NCBI RefSeq assembly: GCF_031846415.1
Contig: NZ_JAVRHT010000001.1
Coordinates: 124,001 to 188,000, forward strand
Origin: Rubrivirga litoralis
GTDB taxonomy: Bacteria > Bacteroidota > Rhodothermia > Rhodothermales > Rubricoccaceae
Direction: 5' to 3'
Length of the DNA: 64,000 nucleotides
How positions within the stretch are numbered: the stretch's first letter is position 1; each line of letters opens with the position of its first letter. A program made the translations under genes and the position numbers. The notes beneath the pieces are model-generated. The model did no database searches. It saw only the letters and a program-made list of their open reading frames with translations, and was not told the DNA's origin. Below are positions 35,925 to 45,328 of this stretch, piece by piece.

Positions 35925-36500
35925 ATGACCGCGCTCGAAGTCGCCGGCAACGTGTTCGTCCTGGCGTCGGTGTACCTCGCCCGGCGGAACAGCGTCCACA
36001 CGTGGTGGACGGCCATGATCGGCGTCGTGCTCTACGGCGTGATGTTCTACGGGGCGCGGCTCTACGCCGACGTCGTCCTCCAGGCGTTCTTTTTTGGGAC
36101 GGCCGTCGTCGGGTGGCGCGCGTGGCTCTGGGGCGGGGCGGGCGGCGGCGAGCTCCCCATCACCGCGCTCAGCGCGCGCGGGCGGGGCGGGGCGGTGCTC
36201 GCGGTCGTCGTGGGCACGCTGGCCGCGGGCACGCTCTTCGGCCGGTTCACCAACGCCGCGCTCCCCTACGCCGACTCGTTCATCCTGGGCGGGAGCGTGG
36301 TCGCGCAGCTCCTCATGATGCGGCGGAAGCTCGACCACTGGCCGATCTGGATCGCGGTCGACGTCGTCGCCGTAGCGGTCTACGCGGCCAAGGGGCTCCT
36401 CCTCACGTCGGCCGTCTACGTCGTCCTCCTCGTCCTCTCCGTCCAGGGACTCGTCGCGTGGCGGCGGACCTACGCCGATGCCCGCCCCGCCCTCGCCTGA
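35925..36500 (+). CDS. pnuC: PnuC family nicotinamide riboside transporter
   Basis: 191 residues with seven predicted helices. Family motifs: LASVYLARRNSVHTWW (~13-28) containing the conserved R-x-N and W pair, and a late WIAVDVVAVAVYAAKGLLLTSAVYV segment. Facilitated diffuser of the inner membrane, driven by phosphorylation inside the cell. Overlaps the downstream kinase gene by 23 nt. Confidence 0.92.
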   Translation: MTALEVAGNVFVLASVYLARRNSVHTWWTAMIGVVLYGVMFYGARLYADVVLQAFFFGTAVVGWRAWLWGGAGGGELPITALSARGRGGAVLAVVVGTLAAGTLFGRFTNAALPYADSFILGGSVVAQLLMMRRKLDHWPIWIAVDVVAVAVYAAKGLLLTSAVYVVLLVLSVQGLVAWRRTYADARPALA

Positions 36501-37065
36501 GCTGGTCGTCGTCCTCGGCGCCGAGTCGACCGGGAAGACCACGCTCGCGCGGGCGCTCGCCGAGCGCCTCGCCGAGCCCTACGTCGAGGAGGCCGGGCGG
36601 ACGCTCTGGGAGGAGCGGGGCGGCGACCTCCCGCTGGCCGACTACGTCGAGATCGTGCGGCGCCACCTCGCGCTGGAGGAGGAGGCCCTGCGGCGGGCGC
36701 GGCGGTTCGTCGTCGTCGACACGAACGCGCTCACGACGCAGTACTACGCCTACGTTTTCCACCGGGCATGCCCGCCCGAGGTCCGCGCGGCGGCCGACCG
36801 CTGCCGCGCCCGCTACGCGCACGTGCTCGTGTGCGACCCCGACGTCCCGTTCGAGGCCGACGGCTGGCGCGCGTCCGAGGACGCGCGGCGGTTCATGGAC
36901 GGGGCCGTCCGCAACGACCTCGCCGTCCGCGGCATCCCGTACCGCGCGGTGGGCGGGGCGGTCGAGGCGCGCGTCGAGGCGGCCCTCCGCGCCATCGGGG
37001 CCGCCCCGCCCACGCAGGCGGCCCCAACGCCGAGCGGCCGGCGCCCTGGAGGCACCGGCCGCTGA
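36478..37065 (+). CDS. NadR/Ttd14-type AAA ATPase, ribosylnicotinamide kinase
   Basis: 195 residues. Walker A is GAESTGKTTLA (~14-24), with VEEAGRTLWEE and FVVVDTNALTTQYYAYVFH characteristic of NadR C-terminal kinase domains; the adenylyltransferase and HTH domains of full NadR are absent. Phosphorylates nicotinamide riboside to NMN, trapping the imported substrate of PnuC. Confidence 0.88.
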   Translation: MPAPPSPELVVVLGAESTGKTTLARALAERLAEPYVEEAGRTLWEERGGDLPLADYVEIVRRHLALEEEALRRARRFVVVDTNALTTQYYAYVFHRACPPEVRAAADRCRARYAHVLVCDPDVPFEADGWRASEDARRFMDGAVRNDLAVRGIPYRAVGGAVEARVEAALRAIGAAPPTQAAPTPSGRRPGGTGR

Positions 37066-37103
37066 CTGCAAACCGAGAGTGTCGCGTCGTTTCTGAAGGA
37101 CTG

Positions 37104-37133
37104 CCACCCCGCCACGGACGCGGGGCGGGGTGG
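37104..37133. terminator. GC hairpin between convergent genes
   Basis: CCACCCCGCC and GGCGGGGTGG pair around a 10-nt loop between the kinase stop and the beta-helix stop. Confidence 0.55.
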
Positions 37134-37143
37134 TCCGGTCGCG

Positions 37144-39885
37144 CTAGCGGGCGACGGTCAGCCGGGCCGTCTGAACCCCGCCCTCTGTCGCGACGCGGAC
37201 GATGTAGACGCCGGCCGGGAGCGAGGCCCCCAGGGGCACCTCGTGGCGACCCTGGGCGAACGAGCGGTCGGCGGCGACCACGACCTCGCGGCCGAGCGCG
37301 TCGTAGACGGCCACGCGCGCCGCCCCGCCCTCGGCGAGCCCAAAGGCGACGGTCGCCTGGCCCGCCGTCGGGTTCGGCCACGCGACCACCGACAGGTCGA
37401 CCTCGCCCGTCCCCTCGGCCGACGTGGCCTGGCCGCCGAACGCGCTCAGGAACGCCTGCATCTCGGCCTCCGTCGAGCCGCCCCCGACCGAGCCGACCAC
37501 CTCGCCGTCGCGGCCGTAGACGACGGCGGCGACCACGCGGTCGAGCACGGAGCGGAGCGGGTCGCCGTCCGAGGCCGTGCCCGTTACGAGCGCGAAGGCG
37601 CCCGGGCCGTCGAAGAGCACGTCGGACGGGAGCGACTGGTCGCCGCCCATCGTCGCGAGCGTGTACACCTCGCCGGCGTCGACTGAGCCGTCCGTGACGG
37701 CCGAGTAGATCACGGTCTCGGAGAACGGGTTGAACGTCACGAACGAGCACGTCGAGAGGTCGACCGAGTCCTCGCCCGCCTCGTTGCGGACGCCGGCGAA
37801 CTCGCCGAACGCGGGGTCGTCGCCGTCCGCGTCGAAGTCGTCGGCCATGACGCCTGAGCCGTCGCCGTCGACGTCGAAGGACAGCGGGGCGTCGGTCGTG
37901 CACGCGACCATGTCGCCGCCGCCGCCATTCCCGTCGTCGCCCGACTCGAACGCGCCGATGTCGTCGTCGTTGTCGCGGGGCTCGCCCCGCTGGTCCACGT
38001 CGAACGTTGACTGGCCGGCGCCGAGGGCCGGGCTGTCCTCCAGGAGCGCGTGCGTCTGGGTCGGGCCGCCGTTGTCGGCGAGCGGGCCGAGCCGCGGGTC
38101 TTCGCCCGCCACGTTCGTCTCTGTGTCGCCCATGAGCGTGCAGCCGCTCGTGTCTTCGATCAGGTTGAACCCGTTCCACTGGAAGGTCCCGAAGCAGTCG
38201 TCGCCCTGCCCGTCGGCCGAGTTGTTGCCGACCAGCGTGTTCTGGAGCGAGAACGTGCGGAGGTCGGCGACCGAGCCCTGGGCGAGGCCGCCGCCGTCGG
38301 TGCCGGCCGAGTTGTTGGCCACGGTCACGCTGCGGAGCATGATGTCGGCGCCGCTGTCGTCGTAGACGCCGCCGCCGAGCGCCTGCGCCCGGTTCCCGCT
38401 GACCGTCGAGTTGTCGAGGTCGAGCGCGCCGGGGCCGCTGATCCACAGCCCGCCGCCCTGGACGGCCTCGTTGCCTGCGAACGTGCTCCGCGAGACCGTC
38501 GCCGAGCCCGACCCGCCCACGTGGAGGCCGCCGCCGTTGCCGGGGTTGGCGTCCTCGATCCGGTTGTCGCGGACCGAGACCGTCGAGAGCGAGAGCGTCC
38601 CGCCGGCGAGCTCGATGCCGCCGCCGGCCCGGTTGGCTTGGTTGCCCCGGACAAAACCGCCCTCGACCGTGACCGCCCCGCCCGTGCTCAAGAGGCCGCC
38701 GCCGGAGCCGGACTCGCCGACCGCCCGGTTCCCCTCGATGACGGAGTCCGAGGCGTCGACCGTGCCGCCCTCGTTGTAGACGCCGCCGCCGCCGTTGTCG
38801 GCCGCGTCGCCGTAGCCCGTGTTGCCGGCCACCCGGGTCTCGCTGAGCGAGAGCGTGCCGCTCGTCCACAGGCCGCCGCCCTCGACGGCCGCGTTGCCCG
38901 TGACCACCGAGCTCGAGACGACCACGTCGCCGCCGCCCGAGTGGAGGCCGCCGCCGTTGCCGGGGTTGGCGTCCACGATCCGGTTGCCGGCCAGCGTCGT
39001 CTCGGTGAGCGTGACGTCGGTGTCGCCGTCGTCGTCGCCGAAGTCCTCGATGCCGCCGCCGGCCCGGTTGGCCCGGTTGTTCGTGATCGTCGCCCGGGTG
39101 ACCGTGAGCGTGCCGCCGCTGTTGAGCACGCCGCCGCCGGAGCCCGAGGACCCGACGGCCCCGTTCCCCTCGATGACGACGCCGTCCGAGATCGTGGTCG
39201 AGCCGGCGCTCCAGACGCCGCCGCCGCCCATTCCGGCGTCGCCGCCGAAGGCCGTGTTCCCGCTGAGCCGCGCCTCGCGGTCGTCGGACGACGTGATCGT
39301 GAGCGACGCGTTCTCGGCGACGTAGATGCCACCGCCGTTCGTGTCGGCCACGCTGCCGAAGACGCCGCCGTTCGTGAACGTGGCCTCGCTCCCGGCTTCG
39401 AGACGGACCGCCCCGCCCTCGTCTGCGCTCCCGTTCCGGAGCACGAGGTCCGTGAACGCCACGCCCGTGGCGTCGACGCGGAAGATCCGGCTGGAGCGGT
39501 TCGCGTCGACCGTGACCTGGCCGACGCCCGAGGCGTCGATCTCGACGTCGTCGGTGATCTCGATCTGGCCGAGCTGGAGCCCGATCTCGTAACCCTCGGA
39601 GAACGTGATCCGGTCGCCGTCGGCGGAGCCGGCCGCGCAGCCATCGACGGCCGCGTTCGTGTTGGCCGCGCGGACCGCCTCGCGGAGTGAGCAGTCGCCG
39701 TCGGCGTTGTCCTCGTCCTCGCCCGTGGTGACGACGATCGACGCCTGGGCGGGGCGGGCGTCCTCAGCGTGGGCCGCCGGACCGAGCGCGAGCACGCCGC
39801 CCAGAGCGAGGCTCGTCAGGAGGGAGAGCGCGGGGCGGCGGGCGCGCCGAGGGGCGCCCGCTGGGGGAGAAGCAAACGGAGTCAT
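37144..39885 (-). CDS. Secreted right-handed beta-helix protein (CSLREA/choice-of-anchor type) with T9SS tail
   Basis: 913 residues. Signal peptide (MTPFASPPAG... ALGPAAHA, cut near 40), then the CSLREAV motif (65-71) of CSLREA-domain proteins. Residues ~110-550 are parallel beta-helix coils with recurring NGGGLH.GG, SVVTGNAAVEGGGL and NNRANRAGGGIE words, consistent with adhesion or polysaccharide binding/cleavage; no catalytic residues can be named. A duplicated block (about 200-330 versus 330-440) is visible. An Asp-rich region (DVDGDGSGVMADDFDADGDD) precedes a LTD-like segment, and the end is a T9SS sorting domain (AWPNPTAGQ, YDALGREVVV, GVYIVRV). Confidence 0.88.
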   Translation of the reverse strand: MTPFASPPAGAPRRARRPALSLLTSLALGGVLALGPAAHAEDARPAQASIVVTTGEDEDNADGDCSLREAVRAANTNAAVDGCAAGSADGDRITFSEGYEIGLQLGQIEITDDVEIDASGVGQVTVDANRSSRIFRVDATGVAFTDLVLRNGSADEGGAVRLEAGSEATFTNGGVFGSVADTNGGGIYVAENASLTITSSDDREARLSGNTAFGGDAGMGGGGVWSAGSTTISDGVVIEGNGAVGSSGSGGGVLNSGGTLTVTRATITNNRANRAGGGIEDFGDDDGDTDVTLTETTLAGNRIVDANPGNGGGLHSGGGDVVVSSSVVTGNAAVEGGGLWTSGTLSLSETRVAGNTGYGDAADNGGGGVYNEGGTVDASDSVIEGNRAVGESGSGGGLLSTGGAVTVEGGFVRGNQANRAGGGIELAGGTLSLSTVSVRDNRIEDANPGNGGGLHVGGSGSATVSRSTFAGNEAVQGGGLWISGPGALDLDNSTVSGNRAQALGGGVYDDSGADIMLRSVTVANNSAGTDGGGLAQGSVADLRTFSLQNTLVGNNSADGQGDDCFGTFQWNGFNLIEDTSGCTLMGDTETNVAGEDPRLGPLADNGGPTQTHALLEDSPALGAGQSTFDVDQRGEPRDNDDDIGAFESGDDGNGGGGDMVACTTDAPLSFDVDGDGSGVMADDFDADGDDPAFGEFAGVRNEAGEDSVDLSTCSFVTFNPFSETVIYSAVTDGSVDAGEVYTLATMGGDQSLPSDVLFDGPGAFALVTGTASDGDPLRSVLDRVVAAVVYGRDGEVVGSVGGGSTEAEMQAFLSAFGGQATSAEGTGEVDLSVVAWPNPTAGQATVAFGLAEGGAARVAVYDALGREVVVAADRSFAQGRHEVPLGASLPAGVYIVRVATEGGVQTARLTVAR

Positions 39886-40201
39886 AACGTGGGGAGGGAG
39901 GGAGCCGTCGCCCCGTGCGGGCGGATGCGTGCAAACAGAGTAGAGATGAGGGAAAGGTATCGCGACCGCAAACGCTTGATTCAGGGTTTCCCCCGCGAGC
40001 CCTCTGCTCCCTGGACAGGCGCACGCGCTTTTCTGGATCCCCGTTCGGCCGCCCTCACGAACACCGCGGCCGCCCCGCCGGAGGGCGCCGAACGACATGG
40101 GCGGGGCGGGGTGGGCCGCCCCGCCCGCGGACCCCCGACGACGGCGCGGCGTCTGTGCCCGCTGCCTCGCCTCTGGGGCGCTTTCCAGACCCACCCCGCC
40201 C
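39886..40201. other. Divergent intergenic region
   Basis: 316 bp between the beta-helix gene and the antiporter. The half nearest the beta-helix gene is AT-richer and contains TACCTTTC on minus (39952-39959), a possible -10 for that gene. The other half is GC motif DNA (GGGCGGGGCGGGG, CCGCCCCGCCC). No gene recognised; a longer frame from 40097 into the antiporter has shadow-like composition. Confidence 0.4.
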
Positions 40202-41485
40202 GTGACGCCCCGCATCCTCGCTATTACGGCCCTCGGCCTCGGCCTCTGGGGGGCCGCCGCGCTCGAACGGCCGCTGCGGCGGGTCCCCATCTCGCTGCCG
40301 ATGGTGTACGTCGCGCTCGGGTGGATCCTGTTCTCGCTCCCGCTCGGGCTCCCCGTGCTCGACCCGGTCGGGAACGAGTCCCACACGTTCGCGGCCGAGG
40401 TGCTGACGGAGTTTATCGTGATCGTGTCGCTCGTGGGGGCCGGGCTCGCCATTGACCGGCGGTTCTCGGTCCCGGCGTGGGGGCAGGTGTGGCCGCTCCT
40501 CGCGGTGACGATGCCGCTGTCGGTCGCGGCCGTGGCCGTGGCGGGGTGGTGGGGGCTCGGGCTAGCCCCGGCCTCGGCCATCCTGCTCGGCGCCGCGCTC
40601 AGCCCGACCGACCCGGTGCTGGCGCGGAACGTCCAGGTCGGGCCGCCGGGCGAGAGCGAGCGCGACGACGTCCGGTTCGACCTGACCGTCGAGGCCGGCG
40701 CCAACGACGGGCTCGCCTTCCCGTTCACCTACCTCGCCATCGCGGCGGCCGGCGCGACCGGGCTCGGCCCGTGGCTGGCCGAGTGGGCGGCCGTCGACCT
40801 CCTGTGGCGGGTCGCGGCCGGCGTCGCCGTCGGGTTCGCCGTCGGGCGGGTCGGCGGGTGGTACGTGTTCGAGCAGTCGGAGGAGACCGGCGACGACACC
40901 GACGACGACACGAACGAGGGGCTCGTGGTGATGGGGACGCTCCTGGCGGCCTACGGGCTCGCCGAGATCGTCGCCGGCTACGGATTCCTGGCCGTGTTCG
41001 TGGGCGCCGTCGCGGCCCGCCAGCGCGAGGCCGACAGCGAGTACCACGCGGCCTCGCACCACTTTGCGGACCAGGTCGAGCGCGTGGTGCTCATCGCGAT
41101 GCTGCTCGGGTTCGGGGGGCTCCTGGCCAGTGGCGTCCTCGACGCCCTCACCGTGCCGGCCGCGGCCCTGGGGCTCGCCGTGCTCCTCGTCGTCCGCCCG
41201 CTGGCGGGCATGGCCGGGATGTTCCGGTCGGCGCTCCCGTGGGCGGGGCGGGGGGCGGTCGCGTTCCTCGGCGTCCGCGGGATGGGCACGCTCTACTACC
41301 TCGCCTACGGCCAGACGCACGCCACGTTCGAGGGCGCCGACGTGCTCTGGGCGACGGCCTCGTTCACGATCCTGGCCTCCATCGTCCTCCACGGCATGAC
41401 GGCCCAGCCCATCATGCGTTGGCTCGACCGCCACGACGCGAAGGCCGTCCCGGAGAGCGAGCGCAGCGCGGAGGTCCGCCTCTGA
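40202..41485 (+). CDS. Cation:proton antiporter (CPA1/CPA2, Na+/H+ type)
   Basis: 427 residues from the GTG 40202, which directly follows CACCCCGCCC. About 12 membrane helices. A conserved ALSPTDPVLA (helix 4-5 region) and VEAGANDGLAFPFTYLAIA (~163-181; acidic pair homologous to the ion-binding ND/DD site) are typical of CPA family members. An acidic loop (EETGDDTDDDTNEG) lies in the middle. Exchanges Na+ or K+ for protons in the inner membrane. Confidence 0.9.
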   Translation: MTPRILAITALGLGLWGAAALERPLRRVPISLPMVYVALGWILFSLPLGLPVLDPVGNESHTFAAEVLTEFIVIVSLVGAGLAIDRRFSVPAWGQVWPLLAVTMPLSVAAVAVAGWWGLGLAPASAILLGAALSPTDPVLARNVQVGPPGESERDDVRFDLTVEAGANDGLAFPFTYLAIAAAGATGLGPWLAEWAAVDLLWRVAAGVAVGFAVGRVGGWYVFEQSEETGDDTDDDTNEGLVVMGTLLAAYGLAEIVAGYGFLAVFVGAVAARQREADSEYHAASHHFADQVERVVLIAMLLGFGGLLASGVLDALTVPAAALGLAVLLVVRPLAGMAGMFRSALPWAGRGAVAFLGVRGMGTLYYLAYGQTHATFEGADVLWATASFTILASIVLHGMTAQPIMRWLDRHDAKAVPESERSAEVRL

Positions 41486-41623
41486 GGGCGGGGCGGGCGA
41501 CGTGCGGGCGGGGCGGCCCCGCGAGGCCCCGCCACCCCGCCCGCGCGCACCGGAACGGACGGCTCCTCCCCGCCTCGTCTCCTCCCCGCCTCGTCTGCCC
41601 GCCTCGTCTTCCCACCCCGCCCG

Positions 41624-42523
41624 ATGCTCGACCTGCTCCGAAAGCTCGACCCCGTCGCCTACGCCGTCCGCCGCGCGCGGGCGCTCGCCCGGCGCCGGGC
41701 CGGCCTCTCGCGCCGCGAGGCGCGGCTGCCGTCCGGCCTCGACGTGGTGTACCTGGACTCGGGCGGGGCGGGCGCGCCGCTCGTGCTCGTCCACGGCATC
41801 GGCGCGTCGAAGGACCACTGGCCGCCGCTCGCCGAGCGGCTGGGCGGGCGGTTCCGGATCGTGGTCCCCGACCTCCCGGGCTACGGCGAGAGCGAGCACG
41901 ACGCCGACACGTCGCTCGCGGGCCTGACCGCGGCCGTCTACGAGCTGGCCGAGACGCTGGAGCTGGGGCCGTTCCACCTGGCCGGCTCGTCGATGGGCGG
42001 CCGCGTGGCGGCCGAGCTCGCCGCGGCCCACCCCGACGCCGTGCGGACGCTCTGGCTCATCGACCCGGCCGGCGCGCGCGGCGAGGCGCTCAGCGAGATG
42101 ATCGAGCGGACCGAGGCCGGCGAGCCGCCCCCGCTCTTTTCGCGGACGCCCGATGAGTACGCCGACGTCGTCGCGTTCACCATGTCCGAGCCGCCCGACC
42201 TCCCCCGCCCCGCCCTCCGCGTGCTCGCCGCCGAGGGCGCCCTCCACTACGACCGCTACCGCCGCCTGTTCGACGCGCTCGCCGACGAGCTCCGCGACGG
42301 CCCGACGACCGAGGAGCTCCTGGCCGGCCTCGACGTGCCCACGCTCGTGACGTGGGGCGGGGCGGACCGCGTGCTCCACCCGTCGGGGGCCGCCACGATC
42401 GCCGCGGCCATGCCCAACGCCCGCGCCCACGTCATGCCCGGCCTCGGCCACGTCCCCATGCTGGAGGACCCCGAGGGGACGGCGGCCGCCTACCTCGCCT
42501 GGCTCGAAACGGTCGGCGCGTAG
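41624..42523 (+). CDS. Alpha/beta-fold hydrolase
   Basis: 299 residues. LVLVHGIGASKDHW carries the oxyanion HG, the nucleophile elbow is GSSMGG (Ser at ~124), an Asp is in TWGGADRVLHP and the catalytic His is in PGLGHVPMLE. An N-terminal basic helix (KLDPVAYAVRRARALARRR) precedes the domain. Substrate not deducible; resembles carboxylesterases and lipases of the cytosol. Independent of its neighbours apart from direction. Confidence 0.88.
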   Translation: MLDLLRKLDPVAYAVRRARALARRRAGLSRREARLPSGLDVVYLDSGGAGAPLVLVHGIGASKDHWPPLAERLGGRFRIVVPDLPGYGESEHDADTSLAGLTAAVYELAETLELGPFHLAGSSMGGRVAAELAAAHPDAVRTLWLIDPAGARGEALSEMIERTEAGEPPPLFSRTPDEYADVVAFTMSEPPDLPRPALRVLAAEGALHYDRYRRLFDALADELRDGPTTEELLAGLDVPTLVTWGGADRVLHPSGAATIAAAMPNARAHVMPGLGHVPMLEDPEGTAAAYLAWLETVGA

Positions 42524-42714
42524 CGGGCGGGGCGGTCCCGTTGCCGCCGCCCCGCCCCGAGCACAACCGGCGGGCGGGGTTGCCGCCCGGTGGGCGGGTG
42601 GCGCCGCGACGGGCGGGGCGGACCTCCGTCTCCTCCCGCGCTCCACCCCGCCCGCGGCACACGGGAGGGGCGGGGCGGTTCAACGGGCTCCCCACCCCGC
42701 CCCCGCGCTCGCCC

Positions 42715-44307
42715 GTGCCCGAGATCGACCTCGACGACTTCCAGACGACGCTCCGCGTCCGCCCCCTCACGCCGGCCGACCACGAGGCCATCGTCCGCCT
42801 CCACGACGTCGCCTTCCCCGGCATGACCACGTGGACGCCCGAGGAGCTTGCCGAGATCGTCGCCGCGTTCCCCGAGGGCCAGCTCGGCGTCGAGGTCGAC
42901 GGCCGGCTCGTGGCCTCGTCGTTCAGCCTCGTCGTCGACGTCGACGAGTACGGCGCGGGCCACGTCTACGACGACGTCGCCGGTGACGACCTGGCCGAGA
43001 ACCACGACCCCGACGGCGACTCGCTCTACGGCATCGAGGTCGTCGTCGACCCGGCGTACCGCGGGATGCGCATCGGGCGCCGGCTCTACGAGGAGCGGAA
43101 GGCGCTCGTCCGGCGCCTCAACCTCAAGCGGATCGTGATCGGCGGCCGGCTCCCCGGTTACCACCGCGTCTCCGGCGAGATGACGGCGCAGGAGTACGTC
43201 GAGCGCGTTCAGGCCCGCGACCTCGTCGAGCCCGTCCTCACGTTCCAGCTCGCCAACGGCTTCGCCATCAAGCGCGTCGTCCCAGGTTACCTCCCGGACG
43301 ACGCCGAGTCCGAGGGCTACGGCGTGATGATGGAGTGGGTCAACCTCCACTACGCGCCCGACCCCGCCGAGCGCACGCGGAGCACGTTCCCGGTCCGCGT
43401 GGCCGCCGTCCAGTACCCAGTCCGCACGATCGAGTCGTTCGACGACTTCGCGCGCCAGGTCGAGTTCTTCGTCGACGCCGCGGCCGGCTACCGAGCCGAC
43501 TTCGTCCTCTTCCCGGAGATCTTTACGCTCCAGCTCCTCTCGTACCTCCCGCGCGCGCGGCGCGGCGCGGCCGTCCGCCAGCTGGCCGCGCTCGCGCCGG
43601 ACTACCTCGACCTGTTCCACGACCTCGCGCTGAAGTACAACGTCAACGTGATCGGCGGGAGCACGTATGCCGAGGAGGACGACGGCGTCTACAACGTGGC
43701 CTACCTGTTCCGCCGCGACGGGTCCATCGAGAAGCAGGAGAAGCTCCACGTGACGCCCAACGAGCGCCGCTGGTGGGGCGTCCGGCCGGGGTCGGGCGTC
43801 CGCGTGTTCGACACCGACCGCGGGCGCGTGGCCATCTCGATCTGCTACGACGTCGAGTTCCCCGAGGTCGCGCGGATCGCGGCGGCCAAGGGCGCCCAGA
43901 TCCTGTTCGTCCCGTTCTGCACCGACAACCGCCAGGGCTACCTCCGCGTGCGGCTGTGCGCGCAGGCCCGGGCCATCGAGAACCAGATGTACGTGGTGAC
44001 GGCCGGCGTGACCGGCCTCATCCCCGACGTCGACAACATGGACGTCAACTACGCCCAGAGCGGCGTCTTCACGCCGTCCGACTTCCCGTTCGCGCGCGAC
44101 GGCGTGGCCGCCGAGTGCGAGCCGAACGTCGAGGCTTTGGTCATCGCCGACGTCGACCTCGAACTCACGCGCCGGAATCGCCTCGTCGGGACCGTCCGCC
44201 CCTGGACCGACCGCCGGGCTGACCTCTACGAGATCGTCGAGAAGACGCCGACCGTCCCGCCCCCGATGCCCGACCCCGTCCGCACCGACCACGTGCAGAC
44301 GGGCTAG
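42715..44307 (+). CDS. Fusion of GNAT acetyltransferase and carbon-nitrogen hydrolase (nitrilase)
   Basis: 530 residues from the GTG 42715. Residues ~10-200 are a GNAT domain (IEVVVDPAYRGMRIGRRLYEERKALV, with the acetyl-CoA R-G-x-R-I-G loop). Residues ~225-500 are a nitrilase-family domain with Glu in FVLFPEIFT, Lys in KQEKLHVTPNE and Cys in ISICYDVEFPEVAR. This two-domain layout is known in several bacteria, where the nitrilase half is close to omega-amidase or N-carbamoylputrescine amidase. A role in amide or polyamine processing is plausible. Confidence 0.9.
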   Translation: MPEIDLDDFQTTLRVRPLTPADHEAIVRLHDVAFPGMTTWTPEELAEIVAAFPEGQLGVEVDGRLVASSFSLVVDVDEYGAGHVYDDVAGDDLAENHDPDGDSLYGIEVVVDPAYRGMRIGRRLYEERKALVRRLNLKRIVIGGRLPGYHRVSGEMTAQEYVERVQARDLVEPVLTFQLANGFAIKRVVPGYLPDDAESEGYGVMMEWVNLHYAPDPAERTRSTFPVRVAAVQYPVRTIESFDDFARQVEFFVDAAAGYRADFVLFPEIFTLQLLSYLPRARRGAAVRQLAALAPDYLDLFHDLALKYNVNVIGGSTYAEEDDGVYNVAYLFRRDGSIEKQEKLHVTPNERRWWGVRPGSGVRVFDTDRGRVAISICYDVEFPEVARIAAAKGAQILFVPFCTDNRQGYLRVRLCAQARAIENQMYVVTAGVTGLIPDVDNMDVNYAQSGVFTPSDFPFARDGVAAECEPNVEALVIADVDLELTRRNRLVGTVRPWTDRRADLYEIVEKTPTVPPPMPDPVRTDHVQTG

Positions 44308-44337
44308 CCGCCCCGCCCGCTCCAACCCACCGTCCCG

Positions 44338-44832
44338 ATGCCCGCCCCGCCCTCGCTGACCGACGCCGACCGCGTCCACCTCCGCCGCTGCGTGGAGCTG
44401 GCGGCCGACGCCCTGGCCCACGGCGACGAGCCGTTCGGCTCCGTCCTCGTCAGCGCCTCCGGCGAGGTGCTCGCTGAGGCCCGCAACCGCGTGGGCTCGG
44501 GCGACGCGACGCGCCACCCCGAGTTCGCGCTCGCACGCTGGGCCGCCGACGAGGTGGACTCCAACGACCGGGCGGCGGCCACCGTCTACACCTCGGGCGA
44601 GCACTGCCCGATGTGCTCGGCCGCGCACGCGTGGGTCGGGCTGGGGCGGATCGTCTACGCAACCTCGGCCGCGCAGCTCGCGGAGTGGCTGGAGGCGTTC
44701 GGGGCGCCCGCCCCGCCCCTGCGCCTGCTCCCGATCGGGGACGTGGCCCCCGACGTCGAGGTCGTGGGGCCGGTGCCCGAGTTCGAGGACGAGGTCCGCG
44801 AGCTCCACCGGCGGTCCTACGAGGGCGGCTGA
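44338..44832 (+). CDS. Nucleoside/guanine deaminase-like CDA-fold protein
   Basis: 164 residues. The zinc site reads RHPEFALARWA (HxE) and HCPMCSAAHAW (CxxC), the CMP/dCMP and guanine-deaminase arrangement. Compared with tRNA-specific TadA, the C-terminal region is longer (about 45 residues with VPEFEDEVRELH). Follows the nitrilase fusion by 30 nt and may be co-transcribed. Confidence 0.88.
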   Translation: MPAPPSLTDADRVHLRRCVELAADALAHGDEPFGSVLVSASGEVLAEARNRVGSGDATRHPEFALARWAADEVDSNDRAAATVYTSGEHCPMCSAAHAWVGLGRIVYATSAAQLAEWLEAFGAPAPPLRLLPIGDVAPDVEVVGPVPEFEDEVRELHRRSYEGG

Positions 44833-44839
44833 GGCCGCC

Positions 44840-44876
44840 CCGCCCCGCCCGACCTGGGCTGCATTGGGCGGGGCGG
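44840..44876. terminator. GC hairpin between convergent genes
   Basis: CCGCCCCGCCC and GGGCGGGGCGG are separated by a 15-nt loop after the deaminase stop; the catabolic cluster converges from the other side. Confidence 0.5.
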
Positions 44877-44922
44877 TCGCCACCGCTCGGGCGGGGTGGT
44901 CGCATGCCGCCCCGCCCACGGC

Positions 44923-45312
44923 CTACGGCACTTCGTAGAGCTCGAGCGGGAGCCCGTCGGGGTCGGCGAAAAACGTGAACCGCCGGCCCGTCCCCTCGTC
45001 TCGGCGGACGGCCTCGACCTCGACGCCGTCCGCCTCCAGGTGGGCGACCGCCGCGTCCAGGTCGTCGACCGCGAACGCGAGGTGCCGCAGCCCCTGCGCT
45101 TCGGGCCGCGACGGGCGGGGCGGCGCGCCGGGGAAGGTGAACAGCTCGATCTGTGTGCCGTCGGGGAGCCCCAGGTCCAGCTTGTGCGAGCCGCGCGCGG
45201 CCCGGTACGTCTCGGCGAGCACGGGGAGCCCGAGCGTCTCGGTGTAGAACCGCCGCGACCGGGCGTAGTCGGACGCGATGACGGCGACGTGGTGGACTCC
45301 GAGCAGGCGCAT
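44923..45312 (-). CDS. VOC/glyoxalase family protein
   Basis: 129 residues. Two beta-alpha-beta-beta-beta units: GVHHVAVIASDYARSRRFY, a central LRHLAFAVDDLDAAVAHL and a C-terminal FFADPDGLPLELYEVP with the metal-ligand Glu. His in HHVAVI and LRHLAF could bind a divalent metal. Last gene of the twelve-gene cluster. Confidence 0.85.
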   Translation of the reverse strand: MRLLGVHHVAVIASDYARSRRFYTETLGLPVLAETYRAARGSHKLDLGLPDGTQIELFTFPGAPPRPSRPEAQGLRHLAFAVDDLDAAVAHLEADGVEVEAVRRDEGTGRRFTFFADPDGLPLELYEVP

Positions 45313-45328
45313 GGCGGGGCGGGGTGGC

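Noticed and set aside
40097..40201. N-terminal extension of the antiporter from an upstream ATG
   Set aside because: The extension is Arg/Pro-rich GC DNA and does not continue the membrane helix; the GTG at 40202 starts the first helix directly.
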